Shown: positions 32,694-44,115 of the stretch, piece after piece
Layout of the letters: each line of letters starts with the position of its first letter
Numbering within the stretch: the first letter of the stretch is position 1
Source: Multifurca ochricompacta
Taxonomy: Eukaryota > Basidiomycota > Agaricomycetes > Russulales > Russulaceae
Assembly: GCA_022496185.1 (NCBI GenBank)
Contig: WTXG01000033.1
Coordinates: 186,001 to 250,000, forward strand
DNA: 64,000 bases
Direction of reading: 5' to 3'
The notes under the pieces: model-generated
What the model was told of the DNA's origin: nothing
The model's input: only the letters and a program-made list of their open reading frames with translations
The model's database searches: none
Program-made: the position numbers and the translations under genes

Positions 32694-34279
32694 GCTAGTA
32701 ACAATCTAAGTGATTCAAATCTGGCAACTGGAGAGAATGTTTCGTCGAAGTCCACCCCTTCTACTTGGGTGAAACCTTTTGCCACAAGCCTAGCATGAAA
32801 CTGTCCATCTGGTTTCAACTTAAAAACCCATTTTGACTTGACAGCCTTTCTTCCTTTTGGAAGATCCTCAAGGCGCCACACATCAAGTTTATCTAAGGCA
32901 TCAATTTCATATTTACATGCCTCAAGCCATTCACTGGCATTATCAGACTGCATTGCCTCCTGAAAAGTCAGGGGATCTCTATAAGAGACTCCTGCGGCAT
33001 TTAGCAATTCCATATGCCCAAGTCTGGAAGAACCCTGCACGAACTCAGCATTATCCTCATTGTAAAATCGAGGGTTCATGCGTTGTGAACGTTTGGGATG
33101 GGCAGTATCTAGATCTAGATCTTCCTGCACAGCCCTGTCACGTTGTTGAGATCGTGGACTTTCCCTAGTAAATACTGGTTGGGAAATTTTGCCAACATTC
33201 TTTTTAGATTGTCTCTTGGCACGGGTTCTCTGGGGGAGTTCTGATGGTTCCATGATTTGGGAAGGGGGCGTCTGATAGATAGTTTGGTCATGTGTGTCAA
33301 GCTCATTTTCAGGTGTGGTAGGCTCAGGATTTATTTGAGGAGGTTCCACTACCTCCTGTTCCTCAACCTCGGCATCCTTGTCATCAGGAGTCTGAGGAAC
33401 CGTGGCTATTGCTGGTTGAGGCTGGACAGGCCTCTCTGTTTCTAACACAAAAGGCGTAACTTTTTCCTTTTGTTTTCCCTTGCTGTCCTTGGCAAGGTTG
33501 GATGGGAAGGACCCTTCATCAAATGTCACATCTCTTGACAATACGAAGGATCGAGTATGCATGTCCCAAAGAAGATATCCTTTAGAGTGGGGTGCATACC
33601 CAACAAAGACTGTCTCCCTGGCTTTATGATCCAGTTTACGTCTTTTATCCTCTGGGACAGTATAATAGGCTAAGCAGCCAAATATTTTAAAGTAAGAGAC
33701 ATCTGGAATGTCCCCATCCAGAAGCTCAAGCGGTGTCCTCCACTTATTAGAGCGGATAGGCATTCTATTGTATATGTGACAGGCTGTTCGCACTGCACAT
33801 TCCCAGAAACCAAGAGAAAGACCAGCATGATGCAGCATACTGGTTGCTTTTTCCATGATGGTTCTGTTGAACCTTTCAGCCCTTCCGTTCTGTTGTGGGG
33901 AATATGGCATTGTCAATTTATGCTCTATGCCAGCCTTCTCAAGTATTGACTTCAGTTCCCTATTGACAAATTCGCCACCTCGGTCTGTATGTAAGGTCTT
34001 TATTTTCTTGTCTGTTTTATTTTCCAAGAATGCCTTAATGTTACAGAAGACCAATGTAAAATCACTTTTTGCTTTCATAGCAACAACTAAAGCTGTCCTG
34101 CTAAAGTCATCTATGAAAGTGGCGAAGTATAGGTTTCCTTGAATTGAGGTACACTGCAATGGACCAACTAAGTCACTATGAATGACCTCCAAGGGTGCTG
34201 AAGCTCTCTTTTGAGAGGGAGGGAATGGAAGACGGTGTGATTTTCCCATTTCACAGCCATAACATGGCTTGTCTTCCAC
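32694..34279 (-). pseudogene. copia G integrase and start of RT
   Basis: Minus-strand frame from CYGCEMGKSHRLPF (second half of the integrase zinc finger) through the catalytic core: VIHSDLVGPL, LHTDRGGEFVN and SPQQNGRAERFNRTIMEKA (D, D, E). Next come a variable proline-rich linker and the RT start (WVFKLKPDGQFHARLVAKGF, FDETFSPVARFESLRLLLAL). Here gypsy A interrupts, and the frame resumes at 25229. No stop falls inside. Confidence 0.9.
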
Positions 34280-34655
34280 TTGGCTATTATCTACAGTGCC
34301 TCACAAAACTGAGTCAATGTTTTGCACTTTTGCACTGTTTGTTGAATATTGAATCAGCCAAAACAAATATAAACAAAGTCTTGGTATACCATAAAAGGTA
34401 CAAGATAAGGGTTATGTAATGCAACAATAATTATGTAATTCTGATCAAAACCTGTGGAGCTATGCCCATTTCAAATTGGGGACTCATTGACTCAGTTTTG
34501 TGAGTGGGTATCAGAAATATCAGAATCTGATGCTCCACCAAATGTACAGCAACCAATCCTTAATATATGGTTACCACAGTTATCTTAATATTGATGGGAC
34601 CTGGAATAGAGCTATTTAAGCATGGTTTACATTCCCAGAATATTATAATTTCCCA

Positions 34656-35130
34656 ATGCACCCCACCTCCTCTGCTCAGAAAGAAAACATGCTCTCTCTG
34701 GCCTCTGAAGGTCATTCCACTGACACTATTGCCTCCAGACTCAGCCTCAGCCAGTCCAGAGTCTCTGGGACGCTCAGAACCCTCCTTCCCAACCATCAGT
34801 CACCTCATTTTGGTCATCCTTCCAAGCTCTCTGCTACCTCTGAACATGCTATCATGATACAAATCACCACAGGAAAGGTTGTCAATGCTGTCCAGGCCAC
34901 AAAGCACATCAATTCCATTATCCCCAACCATGCCTCTTCACAAACTGTGCACTGGGTTCTTAAACAACATTCATTCAAGGCTGTAACAAAGAAGAAAAGG
35001 CCACTACTCTCTGCAGTACATTGCAAGAAGCACTTAGCCTTTGCTTTGAAGTACCAAAACTGGACTATGGAGGACTGGAAGAGGGTGATTTGGTCAGATG
35101 AGACCAAAATCAACAGGTTTGGGTCAGATG
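34656..35130 (+). pseudogene. Tc1/mariner transposase N-terminal half (left arm)
   Basis: The frame MHPTSSAQKENMLSLASEGH covers the helix-turn-helix DNA-binding domain (STDTIASRLSLSQSRVSGTL) and the second HTH (GKVVNAVQATKHIN). It reaches the first catalytic Asp in VIWSDETKINRFGSD, and then runs into the inverted arm. The second Asp and third acidic residue are missing, so it cannot cut DNA, but it could still bind the element ends. Confidence 0.85.
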
Positions 35131-35553
35131 CCAGTCCTCCACAGTCCACTCTCTGTACTTCAAAGCAAAGGCTAAGTGCTTCTTGCAATGTACTGCAGAG
35201 AGTAGTGGCCTTTTCTTCTTTGTTACAGCCTTGAATGAATGTTGTTTAAGAACCCAGTGCACAGTTTGTGAAGAGGCATGGTTGGGGATAATGGAATTGA
35301 TGTGCTTTGTGGCCTGGACAGCATTGACAACCTTTCCTGTGGTGATTTGTATCATGATAGCATGTTCAGAGGTAGCAGAGAGCTTGGAAGGATGACCAAA
35401 ATGAGGTGACTGATGGTTGGGAAGGAGGGTTCTGAGCGTCCCAGAGACTCTGGACTGGCTGAGGCTGAGTCTGGAGGCAATAGTGTCAGTGGAATGACCT
35501 TCAGAGGCCAGAGAGAGCATGTTTTCTTTCTGAGCAGAGGAGGTGGGGTGCAT
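35110..35553 (-). pseudogene. Tc1/mariner transposase N-terminal half (right arm)
   Basis: Mirror copy of the left-arm frame, identical through AVHCKKHLAFALKY, then diverging at YREWTVEDW before reaching the catalytic Asp. The two copies are convergent and share the central 46 bp. Confidence 0.85.
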
Positions 35554-35917
35554 TGGGAAATTATAATATTCTGGGAATGTAAACCATGCTTAAATAGCTC
35601 TATTCCAGGTCCCATCAATATTAAGATAACTGTGGTAACCATATATTAAGGATTGGTTGCTGTACATTTGGTGGAGCATCAGATTCTGATATTTCTGATA
35701 CCCACTCACAAAACTGAGTCAATGAGTCCCCAATTTGAAATGGGCATAGCTCCACAGGTTTTGATCAGAATTACATAATTATTGTTGCATTACATAACCC
35801 TTATCTTGTACCTTTTATGGTATACCAAGACTTTGTTTATATTTGTTTTGGCTGATTCAATATTCAACAAACAGTGCAAAAGTGCAAAACATTGACTCAG
35901 TTTTGTGAGGCACTGTA

Positions 35918-37414
35918 TGCTAAGGCCCTTTACAGCCTTAGGAGCATATCTTTTGAGGGCCTCTTTTGACATATGACCCATGCGCAAATGCCAGGTATCA
36001 AGGCTAGTCGATGCAGATTTGTGGGAGCAGTATTTAGATTCTGCATTGTTTTCCCAAAGACCCAATAGAGTCCCATAGCCTTGACACCTTCCACTATAAT
36101 TGTATTATTGTACTTTATTTTGACCTCAGATGGAGAAAATTCCACTGAGCCACCTTTGTCTGTGATGCAGCTTGTTGACAGTATTCTTTCACTGCCAGGC
36201 ATGTAAAAGACATTGTTTAACTCTAACTCATAATTATTGTGAGTTTTGAGTATGACTTTGCCTGTCCTTCAACTTGGACTATGGATCCATCACCTATTGT
36301 CACCTGATGTCCCTTGTGTGGGAAATACTCAGAGAAATCATCTAAGTATGGTGTAAATGAGTGGTGGCTCCACTGTCCATCATCCAAGGGTTGCTGCCAT
36401 CATCGACTTCTTGTGTGTGCTCGGTCATCATATAAAGTGATATACGAGGTGTCTCATGCACCTCCTGTATTCTGCCACTACCATTAACTACGGTAGCTAC
36501 TTGTGTGGAGTTATTATGTACACTGGGGCCTTGCCCCTTCCTCTTGTTGCCCTTTTTGCCTGCATCAGCATTGGCTCTGTCCTGTTTCCTTTGCCGACAT
36601 TCATTAGCCTTGTGGCCCGGCTTCTGGCAATAGAAGCAGGTGACATCATTGGACGATGATGCACCTGCAGGTTGTGGCGTGAAAGATACTTGTTTTTTAT
36701 TTTTATTTTTGTTGACATGGGCTGCCTTGTTAAGGGCAGCCCCAACACCACTTCCTGCGGGGCCGGCTAGTCGGCTTTCCTCATTTAGGAACCTTTGCAC
36801 AAGGTCCTGAGGGGAAAGGCGGTCAGGGGACCTGACGCCAGGATAGAGCCAGCAATGGCGGAGTAGGATGGAGGTAGGGATTGGAGCAAAATAAAGCTCA
36901 TCTGGAGATCAGAGATCTCCATCCCATTTTCCTTGAGGATACTCCTCACATCCAACACATGCTGCAACTGGGGTCTGAATTGTTTGCCCTCCTCCAAGCG
37001 GAAGGTGGACACAGAACACCACAAGTTGTAGGTGGCCATGCTACCTACTGAGCCATAGAGCGATTCTAAACACTCATATTTGGCATTGACAGAAGGATAA
37101 GTTCTGTCAGAGGCAATTTGGGAGTATGTTTCTGGTGATGTGACCATCACCAGAACTCCCATGAGGACTTCCTCAACTCTATTCCACTCCACGTACATCG
37201 GCTCCGACCAAAGTGCGAAGCGCTTGGCATATTCGTCATCCTTTTCTCCTTCCTCTGGCTTCAGAGGATTCAGGAACTCAGGGGCATCATGCGTGATGTG
37301 CCTCTTCATCCCATTTATCCTCAGCAGGGCAGTGAATGACACCAACCACTGCTGCCAGTTGGAGCCATCAAGTTTGTCGAACTTGAAAGTGGGGGGGAAG
37401 ACGATGGAAGACAT
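35918..37414 (-). pseudogene. copia G gag, protease and GAG-pre-integrase region
   Basis: Start ATG 37414 (MSSIVFPPTFKFDKLDGSNW, as in copia C). It contains the gag domain (MEISDLQMSFILLQSLP), the CCHC knuckle CFYCQKPGHKANEC (about 36605-36645), the protease motif WMMDSGATTHL (about 36345-36375) and the TWHLRMGHMSKEALKRYAP block (about 35990-35935). The frame shifts near 36790-36840 and 36240-36340. The Tc1 foldback separates it from integrase. Confidence 0.85.
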
Positions 37415-38323
37415 TTGAGATGATTTGAAAAAGGTTGATCCTGGTTCCAAGGAGCAATTAGAACCAGTTGTCCAGGTCTCATTTAAGAGGGCCCATCCAT
37501 TCTGTGGCGCTATGCTTCAGAACTTAAAAAAGTCCTGCCTCTGATGTGCAACTTCTAAGTAGTATAGTAGTCTGTCTAGCGCCATCTACAACAAGTCCTA
37601 AGCCCACATCAGGGGGACGTTGTGTAAATAGATGGGGAGTCATGTCATGGAGGAGCCAACTGCAAGTTCCACTAGAGACAAAGGGTATAGAGCCCTTCCT
37701 CTAGTGCTGGTGGTGGAGTCCATGATTAAGCCCTAGATGATTGGGGCCATGACTATAGTAGACTATTAGGTTTCCTCTGGTTGGGGTGAACCCCCAATGA
37801 AAGCAGCGGGTACTTCTGCCCAGAGACAAAACCCTCTAGCTACTGTGTAAATACTATAGTAGTTCAAGCCTACTTGTATCGAGCCCAAGCGTCATGGGAG
37901 TGACTACCCATGCCTTGTTCTAGACCCTAAACTCTACCAGCAGGTCGCTAAACCTGGCTTACGGATCGAGCCAAGCATTGACTGAACCTATAGCTCCAAG
38001 CCTTCTGGGCAAGGGGCCTACTAAGACTATGGATGGGACGAAAACCCAGCTACAACTATGAATACTATTTACTTAGAGCACACATGAGGAACTCAAGGTG
38101 TTTCACCCGCTTAGGGTCCCTCATCACCTCTTGCAAGAATCCCCTGAGGGACTAGCCAAACAGATCAAGGTGGGCACATGAAGCGCACCACCTTGTGGAC
38201 AGTTAAGGGCAAGTAAGGAAAATCGAAGCTCACTGTAAGACTGATTGGGATGAAAGGAGTCTTGAAGCTGGTGAGCTTGAAGAAGGTTGGACTGATCAAA
38301 GAGAAGTCAGTGAAGCGTGCTCA
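37415..38323 (-). other. copia G 5' leader
   Basis: The stretch between the primer binding site and the gag start of copia G, about 0.9 kb. It is non-coding, and copia C has a similar sequence in the same position (53403-54325), including a GAGCCCAAGCGTCATGGGAG-like block in both. A long conserved leader could carry packaging or translation signals. Confidence 0.65.
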
Positions 38324-38335
38324 GGGCCCATAACC
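38324..38335 (-). other. copia G primer binding site
   Basis: GGTTATGGGCCC on the minus strand, directly after the 5' LTR. It is identical in copia C, copia H and the remnant at 19276. Confidence 0.85.
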
Positions 38336-38557
38336 TGTAAAACAGGCATGAAGCACAGCATACTAACTGTAAAGTTTAGTTGGCTAGACAAAGACAAGTA
38401 ACTTCAGAGATAGAAGAAACTCTATTATACTATACTACTGACCTAGACAAAGACAAGTACTATGTAAAGTGTTAGTCTCAAGGTATGATAGTAAGTAAGA
38501 GAGAGGACTTACACTTCAGAGATAGAAGAAACTCTGAAGTGTAAGAGACGAAACAGA
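38336..38557 (-). repeat. copia G 5' LTR, first piece
   Basis: TGTAAAACAGGC... up to ACAGA, where copia H is inserted. The second piece is 43834-44110. Confidence 0.9.
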
Positions 38558-38965
38558 TGTTGAGACGGACCCAAAGCCACCGGATCAACCCGAGTGGCAT
38601 TACCGCCATGCACGCTTGTGGCGTGCTTTGACTGATTGATAAAGGACAATCCACAAACACTCCTTATTCTCTTTTGTGACTGTAGGACAATGGACTTAGA
38701 TAGTATTGTTCTACAAACTAGGATTACACACTCTTTTAGTATTTAAGGACATCCCTTCGTGTAGTTGTCACTTCAGTTTTAACCAACTAAACTGAAGTGA
38801 GTATTACTTATCTTATCTCTTACCTTACTTAGTTAACGCGTTACATCACACAGTTATCGCTACTAAACTAGGTAAACATAATATTATTAGTTTTAACCAA
38901 CTAAACTGAATTATCGCTACTAAACTAGGTAGCGCTTATCTAACTCACTGCTGCTCAAATCGACA
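38558..38965 (+). repeat. copia H 5' LTR
   Basis: TGTTGAGACGG...AATCGACA. It contains an 11-bp-stem hairpin at 38769-38799 (CACTTCAGTTT / AAACTGAAGTG) and a partial second copy at 38889-38909. Confidence 0.92.
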
Positions 38966-38977
38966 GGTTATGGGCCC
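38966..38977 (+). other. copia H primer binding site
   Basis: GGTTATGGGCCC, complementary to the anticodon arm of initiator tRNA-Met. Confidence 0.85.
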
Positions 38978-39355
38978 TGGCCGTATCTAATCTAATCCAG
39001 AAGAAGATCCACCCAAGATTACACAAGCTCCCTTCCCCTATACATGCACTGTTTTTTCTCTCACTCAAAAGGCGAGCCTCTGTTCCATGTCTATCACGAT
39101 CTCATCTCCCCAGTCCCTGGAACTGGTGGACTGATGTAGACTGGGCCCCTAATCAGGGCTTCCCACGAGCCGTGCAATGGAGCGTGGCGACGCTGAAGCA
39201 CGTGTGAGTACTCTCTCGGGCCCTTTGACGGACCGAGAGGCTGGATCCTTAGTGGATTCAGGGCGCACAGTTGATACATCAGAGATCGATCGGATCTTCA
39301 CTATCTGGGTCTAACTGCTCCGCTCACCCAGATTGGCAAATTACTAAGCAGCACT

Positions 39356-40810
39356 ATGGCCCCCTCTTTTTCCTTTCCCCCTTCTGCCGCGATCGAGGTC
39401 CTTGACGGATCTAACTGGTCCACTTGGTCATCACGTATGATGGCCCTGTTCCGAATGAATGGCGTCCGAGATCATCTAACCGAAGACAAGCCCAGCACAC
39501 CCTCAGCCGACTGGAACACCTTAGAAGGTGTCCTCCAAGGCATTCTTGAACTTTACACTCAGAAGGATGTCTGGCAGACCATCTCGGATGACAAATTATA
39601 TGCCACCTGCAAGGACAAGTGGGACCAGCTCAAGAAAGTATACGGAGGCGTCGGATCCATGTCCGCGTTCAACACATGGGTCGCGCTCACTAGCACCGCG
39701 CTCGACGACTCGTCTCCAATGCTTCCTCAGTTGCAGAAGTTAAACGATGCACGCGTTACTCTCAAAAATAATGAGATGGAGATTTCAGATCTCCAATTTT
39801 GCTTCATCCTCATCAAGGCGCTGCCGGACTCATACTCGGCGGTCGCATCTACCATCTTAGCTACCAGAGCACCGGCGGACCTTTCCCCACTAACCATACA
39901 AGAGCGTATCATAAATGAGGAAGGTCGACGGTCCGGTTCCTCCGCCGCACTCAACAAGTCCGCGCCCGTCAAAAAGCCTGATAACAAAGACAAGAAGGCT
40001 ACAAAATGCTTCTACTGTCAGAAAAAGGGGCATTGGATTTCCGAGTGCAGGAAGAAGAAGAAGGATGAGGAGGACAAAAAGGCAGCGGAGTTGGGGCAAA
40101 ACAAGGCAGTTAACGCACATCTAGCCACAACATCGGCATCTATTGTAGAAGTTACCGATGACACTAATGATATCCGCGTTTCCTTGTATGCTGCCGCCCG
40201 ATCTCGCTGGATGATGGACTCCGGCGCAACGCATCACATAACCCCGCACCGATCTGACTTCACAGAGTATGCACCCATGAACGGGACTGTCCGCCTAGGC
40301 GACAACTCCAACGTCAAACAAATCAGTGTCGGGAAGGTGGTCTTCAAAACCACTCTTGGGAGTCGAGATTCTGAGGTTACCCTGAATAACATTCTTCACA
40401 TTCCAGATGTTTGGACGCGCTTCATCTCTACGCACGCTCTCGCACAAAGGGGTGCTCAGATCTCATTTACTGATAAGTTTTTCACTATCACGGTACAAAA
40501 CCGGAAAATCGCGCAAGGGTACCTGGAGGACAACCTCTATTGGCTGGATGCCTCCATCTCCGCCCTTCACACGCACACGCACACACACACGTCTCATCCT
40601 ATCGACCTTTGGCATCACCGTATGGGGCACATGTCTTACAACGCCCTCAAATGGTATCATTCTTCCATAAAAGGAATCTCGCTTGATGCTTTGATTGTCT
40701 CCACCAGTCGCCATGTCCCGGGTGTGAATTTGGGAAACAGTCGCGACTACCTTTTTCGGTCTCTCACAAGCGCTCGGATCGGCGTCTACAAATCGTTCAC
40801 AGCGATCTAG
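39356..40810 (+). pseudogene. copia H gag, protease and GAG-pre-integrase
   Basis: ATG 39356 (MAPSFSFPPSAAIEVLDG). The gag core ends with MEISDLQFCFILIKALP. The CCHC knuckle is CFYCQKKGHWISEC (about 40008-40049), the protease motif is WMMDSGATHHIT (about 40208-40243), and the pre-integrase block is LWHHRMGHMSYNALK. A CA-repeat codes for HTHTHTHT at 40569-40592. One base is missing near 40692 (the family reads ...LDCLHQSPCPGC), which throws the frame off before the integrase zinc cysteines. Confidence 0.88.
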
Positions 40811-41370
40811 CTGGCCTGATGCAGAAACAGTCTCTCCAAGGCGCGCTTTACATCGCAATGTTTGTCGATGACTATTCCAGACATGGGGTAGTGTACTTTC
40901 TCCAAAGCAAAGATCAGCTTGCTGCCGCGTTCAAAAAGTTCCTCTCCTGGGCTGAGACCCAGACGACTGAGAAACTGCTTGCGCTGCATTCTGACCGCGG
41001 GGGGGAGTTCTTATCAGGCGCCATGAGAACTGTACTGGACCAAAAGGGGATCGAACATAAGCTAACGATGCCAGGTTCGCCGCAACAAAACGGCATAGCT
41101 GAGCGATGGAATCGAACCATCATGGACAAAGCGCGGGCGATGCTACATGGCGCCGGCTTGTCCCTCGGCTTCTGGGAGCTGGCAGTGGATACTGCCGTTC
41201 ACACTTACAATAGGACTCCCAGCAGAACGATAGGTTGGCGCACGCCGCATGAGCTCTGGAGTGGTGGTCACGCTCTGGATGTCTCATATTTCCGAGTCTT
41301 TGGCTGTAAGGCATATGTACACGTGCCTGAGAACAAGCGTAAGAAACTCGATCCACGATTGGTCAGATGA
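40711..41370 (+). pseudogene. copia H integrase
   Basis: Read in the shifted frame: CPGCEFGKQSRLPF, IVHSDLAG, then ALHSDRGGEFLSG and SPQQNGIAERWNRTIMDKA (catalytic D, D, E). It ends at a frameshift after KKLDPRLVR (41368-41370). GYEPGSKGYRFW continues in another frame. Confidence 0.88.
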
Positions 41371-43393
41371 CCTTGTAGGGTATGAGCCGGGTTCTAAGGG
41401 TTACCGGTTCTGGAATCGACATACCCAATCAATAGCTCTGTCACCGATGTAGCGTTCGACGAGAGTTCCTTTCCTTTTCAGGAGAGCAGCCAGCCGTCTG
41501 CCTCGCCCGCACAACCCCCGGTCCTTGAAGGACCACTGGCCGTCACTGTCCCCACTCCTCCGCTATCCCAGCAATCACTTCCGGAGTGGCCGCTCCGCCA
41601 AGGACGCCATCTCCACCAGCTACCCCACAACACCTTTCAGGTCCTGAACCCGAAGTCTTAGACGCTTCCCCCACTTATGCACCCACTTCCCGTATTCTCC
41701 AGTCCCGACATCGCGCAGACTTCACCTCGGAGGATCTCCCGCGGCTGCGGCCAAACCCTCGGCGAAACCCTCGTTACTACAACGAGGACAATGCCGCACT
41801 TGATGCAAACGGGAGACTGGGTCACACGGCACTTCTCGCAGCTGCCGCTTATCACGATCCGTTGACTTTTAGGGAGGCTATGAACTCGGAGTTTGCCGAT
41901 GAATGGCAAGATGCCTGTCAATATGAGATCGACGCGCTTGCCAAGAACGGCACCTGGACCTTGGTCGATTTACCTGCGGGCCGGAAACCCGTCAAATCTA
42001 AATGGGTATTCAAGCGCAAAGCCGATGGACGCTTTCGCGCGCGTTTGGTAGCTAAGGGATTTATGCAGATACAGGGGATTGATTACGATGAAACCTTCTC
42101 ACCAGTTGCCCGGTTTGAGTCGTTGAGACTCTTGCTAGCGTTGGCCGCGCTAGAGGATTGGGAGATCCATCAAATGGACGTCAAGTTGGCGTTCCTTAAC
42201 GGGTTACTGGATGAAGAGATCTATATGGAGCAACCACAAGGTTTCATCAGCTCCGGCCAGGAGAACAAGGTTTGTCTCCTCAAAAAGGCAATTTACGGCC
42301 TCAAGCAAGCCTCACATGCATGGAACTTACAATTCCATGGAGTTCTATTGGAGCTCGGCTTCACGCGCACCTACTCCGATGCGGGAGTTTACGTGTTTCA
42401 TCGCCAAGACGGGGAGGGTACAGTAATTATCATCCTCTATGTCGATGACATCACACTTCTAGGCGACTCTGCCCAAGAGATAACCAAGATCAAGTCCACA
42501 TTATCTAAGCGCTATGATATGACAGACTTAGGCGAAATCGACTCTTATCTTGGAGTCCGGATCACTCGCGATCGTTCACTCAAACGCTTGGACATTGACC
42601 AATCAAGGTACATCTTAGAGATCGTTGAACGCTTTGGGATGGCGGATGCGAACCCCGCACGCACTCCACTTCCCGCTGGTGCTGAGGCACACCTGGTAAA
42701 GCACACTGCGCAGGCAACACCCTCTGAAATCAAGCAATACCAGCAGATCATAGGCAGTCTCCTGTACGTGCAAATCGGGACTCGCCCAGACATTTCTTTT
42801 GCAGTCGCGCGGCTAGCTCAGTATGCCGCAAACCCTTCACCCCAACACCTCCGTCTTGCCAAGTACGTTCTCGCCTACCTCAAAGGTACAGCAGACCTTC
42901 GGCTTCGCTACGATGGAGCGCGCGGAGATGGCCTTGTTGGCTACTCGGACTCTAGTCTTGGAGACGACGCAGACGACTACCATTCCACCTGGGCTACGTT
43001 TTCCTTCTCGCCGATGCCGCTATCTCTTGGACATCACGCAAGCAGAAGACAGTGGCTCAAAGCACCACACACGCCGAATACATGGCGATGGCTGACGCGG
43101 CCAACCAAGCCGCCTGGTACCGCAGTTTCCTCTCAGAGATCGGCTACGACGTTTCCGATCCGATTCCCTTACACAGCGACAACAAAGGCGCTGTCGACTT
43201 GGCGCTCAATCCCGTGACCGGGAGACGATCAAAACATATCTCCATCAAGTATCATGCAATCCGCGAATACGTCGAAAAAGGCTTCATTACTCTTATCAGG
43301 ACGCCGACCAATGACATGCTCGCTGATGGTTTTACTAAGCCGCACGCTCACGTGCAGCTTACTGATTTTGTCACCGGATTAGGTTTACTCTGA
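41371..43393 (+). pseudogene. copia H RT and RNase H
   Basis: After two frame changes in the variable linker (about 41445 and 41600), a long frame reads NPRYYNEDNAAL, WVFKRKADGRFRARLVAKGF, DETFSPVARFESLRLLLALAAL and HQMDVKLAFLNGLLDEEIYM, plus the active site ILYVDDITLLG (about 42433-42465). RNase H starts YSDSSLGDDADD and shifts frame near 42990. It resumes with QSTTHAEYMAMADAANQ, HSDNKGAVDLALNP and the final DFVTGLGLL, stop 43391-43393. Confidence 0.88.
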
Positions 43394-43420
43394 TCTGGGA
43401 TTGTCTTAATCACGGGGGAA

Positions 43421-43828
43421 TGTTGAGACGGACCCAAAGCCACCGGATCAACCCGAGTGGCATTACCGCCATGCACGCTTGTGGCGTGCTTTGACTGATT
43501 GATAAAGGACAATCCACAAACACTCCTTATTCTCTTTTGTGACTGTAGGACAATGGACTTAGATAGTATTGTTCTACAAACTAGGATTACACACTCTTTT
43601 AGTATTTAAGGACATCCCTTCGTGTAGTTGTCACTTCAGTTTTAACCAACTAAACTGAAGTGAGTATTACTTATCTTATCTCTTACCTTACTTAGTTAAC
43701 GCGTTACATCACACAGTTATCGCTACTAAACTAGGTAAACATAATATTATTAGTTTTAACCAACTAAACTGAATTATCGCTACTAAACTAGGTAGCGCTT
43801 ATCTAACTCGCTGCTGCTCAAATCGACA
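43421..43828 (+). repeat. copia H 3' LTR
   Basis: 408 bp, the partner of 38558-38965 with one difference seen (ACTCA versus ACTCG near the end). Confidence 0.92.
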
Positions 43829-43833
43829 ACAGA

Positions 43834-44110
43834 CACCCTTATATACACTTTCAAGGGATGGTCTGTGCACTGGGATAAGTCCACAAGTGCCGGACAATAT
43901 CTAAACAACAAACATGAGGGACTAAGGCCATTGGCCATTACAGAAATCACATGCTACATGGTGTATCAGTCAGCTACTGCGGAATGTGAGAAAGAAAGTA
44001 ATAATGATAATGTAAAAAGTCCAAGACTCCGGTATCTAATCTAATCTACAAAGTAGCTAATCTAATCACCTGATGCCTGAAGCATCACCGAACATCTTCT
44101 GTGTTCAACA
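43834..44110 (-). repeat. copia G 5' LTR, second piece
   Basis: Continues the LTR broken at 38557 and ends GTGTTCAACA, followed by the AGTTG target duplicate. Confidence 0.9.
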
Positions 44111-44115
44111 AGTTG

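Larger units (their letters stand above)
34294..35915. mobile_element. Tc1/mariner foldback element: near-perfect 1.6-kb palindrome
   Basis: Flanked by TA on both sides (34292-34293, 35916-35917). Arms 34294-35081 and 35128-35915 (788 bp each) are reverse complements, and every position x pairs with 70209-x, so there are no net indels. Only about 46 bp at the centre are unpaired. Each arm holds the terminal repeat, an inner inverted copy of it (CTCACAAAACTGAGTCAATG at 34300-34319; its complement at 34485-34504), and the 5' part of a transposase. It is inserted in copia G between the GAG-pre-integrase block and integrase. Confidence 0.9.
38558..43828 (+). mobile_element. Ty1/copia element H, complete, very young LTR pair, TSD ACAGA
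   Basis: 5271 bp, flanked by ACAGA (38553-38557 and 43829-43833). LTRs 38558-38965 and 43421-43828 are both 408 bp and I find a single A/G difference. Primer site at 38966-38977; purine tract CACGGGGGAA before the 3' LTR. It codes for gag, protease, integrase, RT and RNase H on the plus strand. It is inserted in the 5' LTR of copia G, in opposite orientation. Despite the young LTRs, pol carries several small indels. Confidence 0.93.
23203..44110 (-). mobile_element. Ty1/copia element G, full-length but heavily nested
   Basis: Bounded by AGTTG at 23198-23202 and 44111-44115. The 3' LTR is 23203-23702 (500 bp). The 5' LTR is 38336-38557 plus 43834-44110 (499 bp), interrupted by copia H. The primer site is at 38324-38335, and a purine-rich tract (CATGGAGGGA on the minus strand) abuts the 3' LTR. 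Coding order on the minus strand is gag, protease, integrase, RT, RNase H, i.e. copia order. Three elements are inserted: gypsy A (25235-32688), the Tc1/mariner foldback (34294-35915) and copia H (38558-43828). Removing them leaves about 6.5 kb, a normal copia size. Confidence 0.9.
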
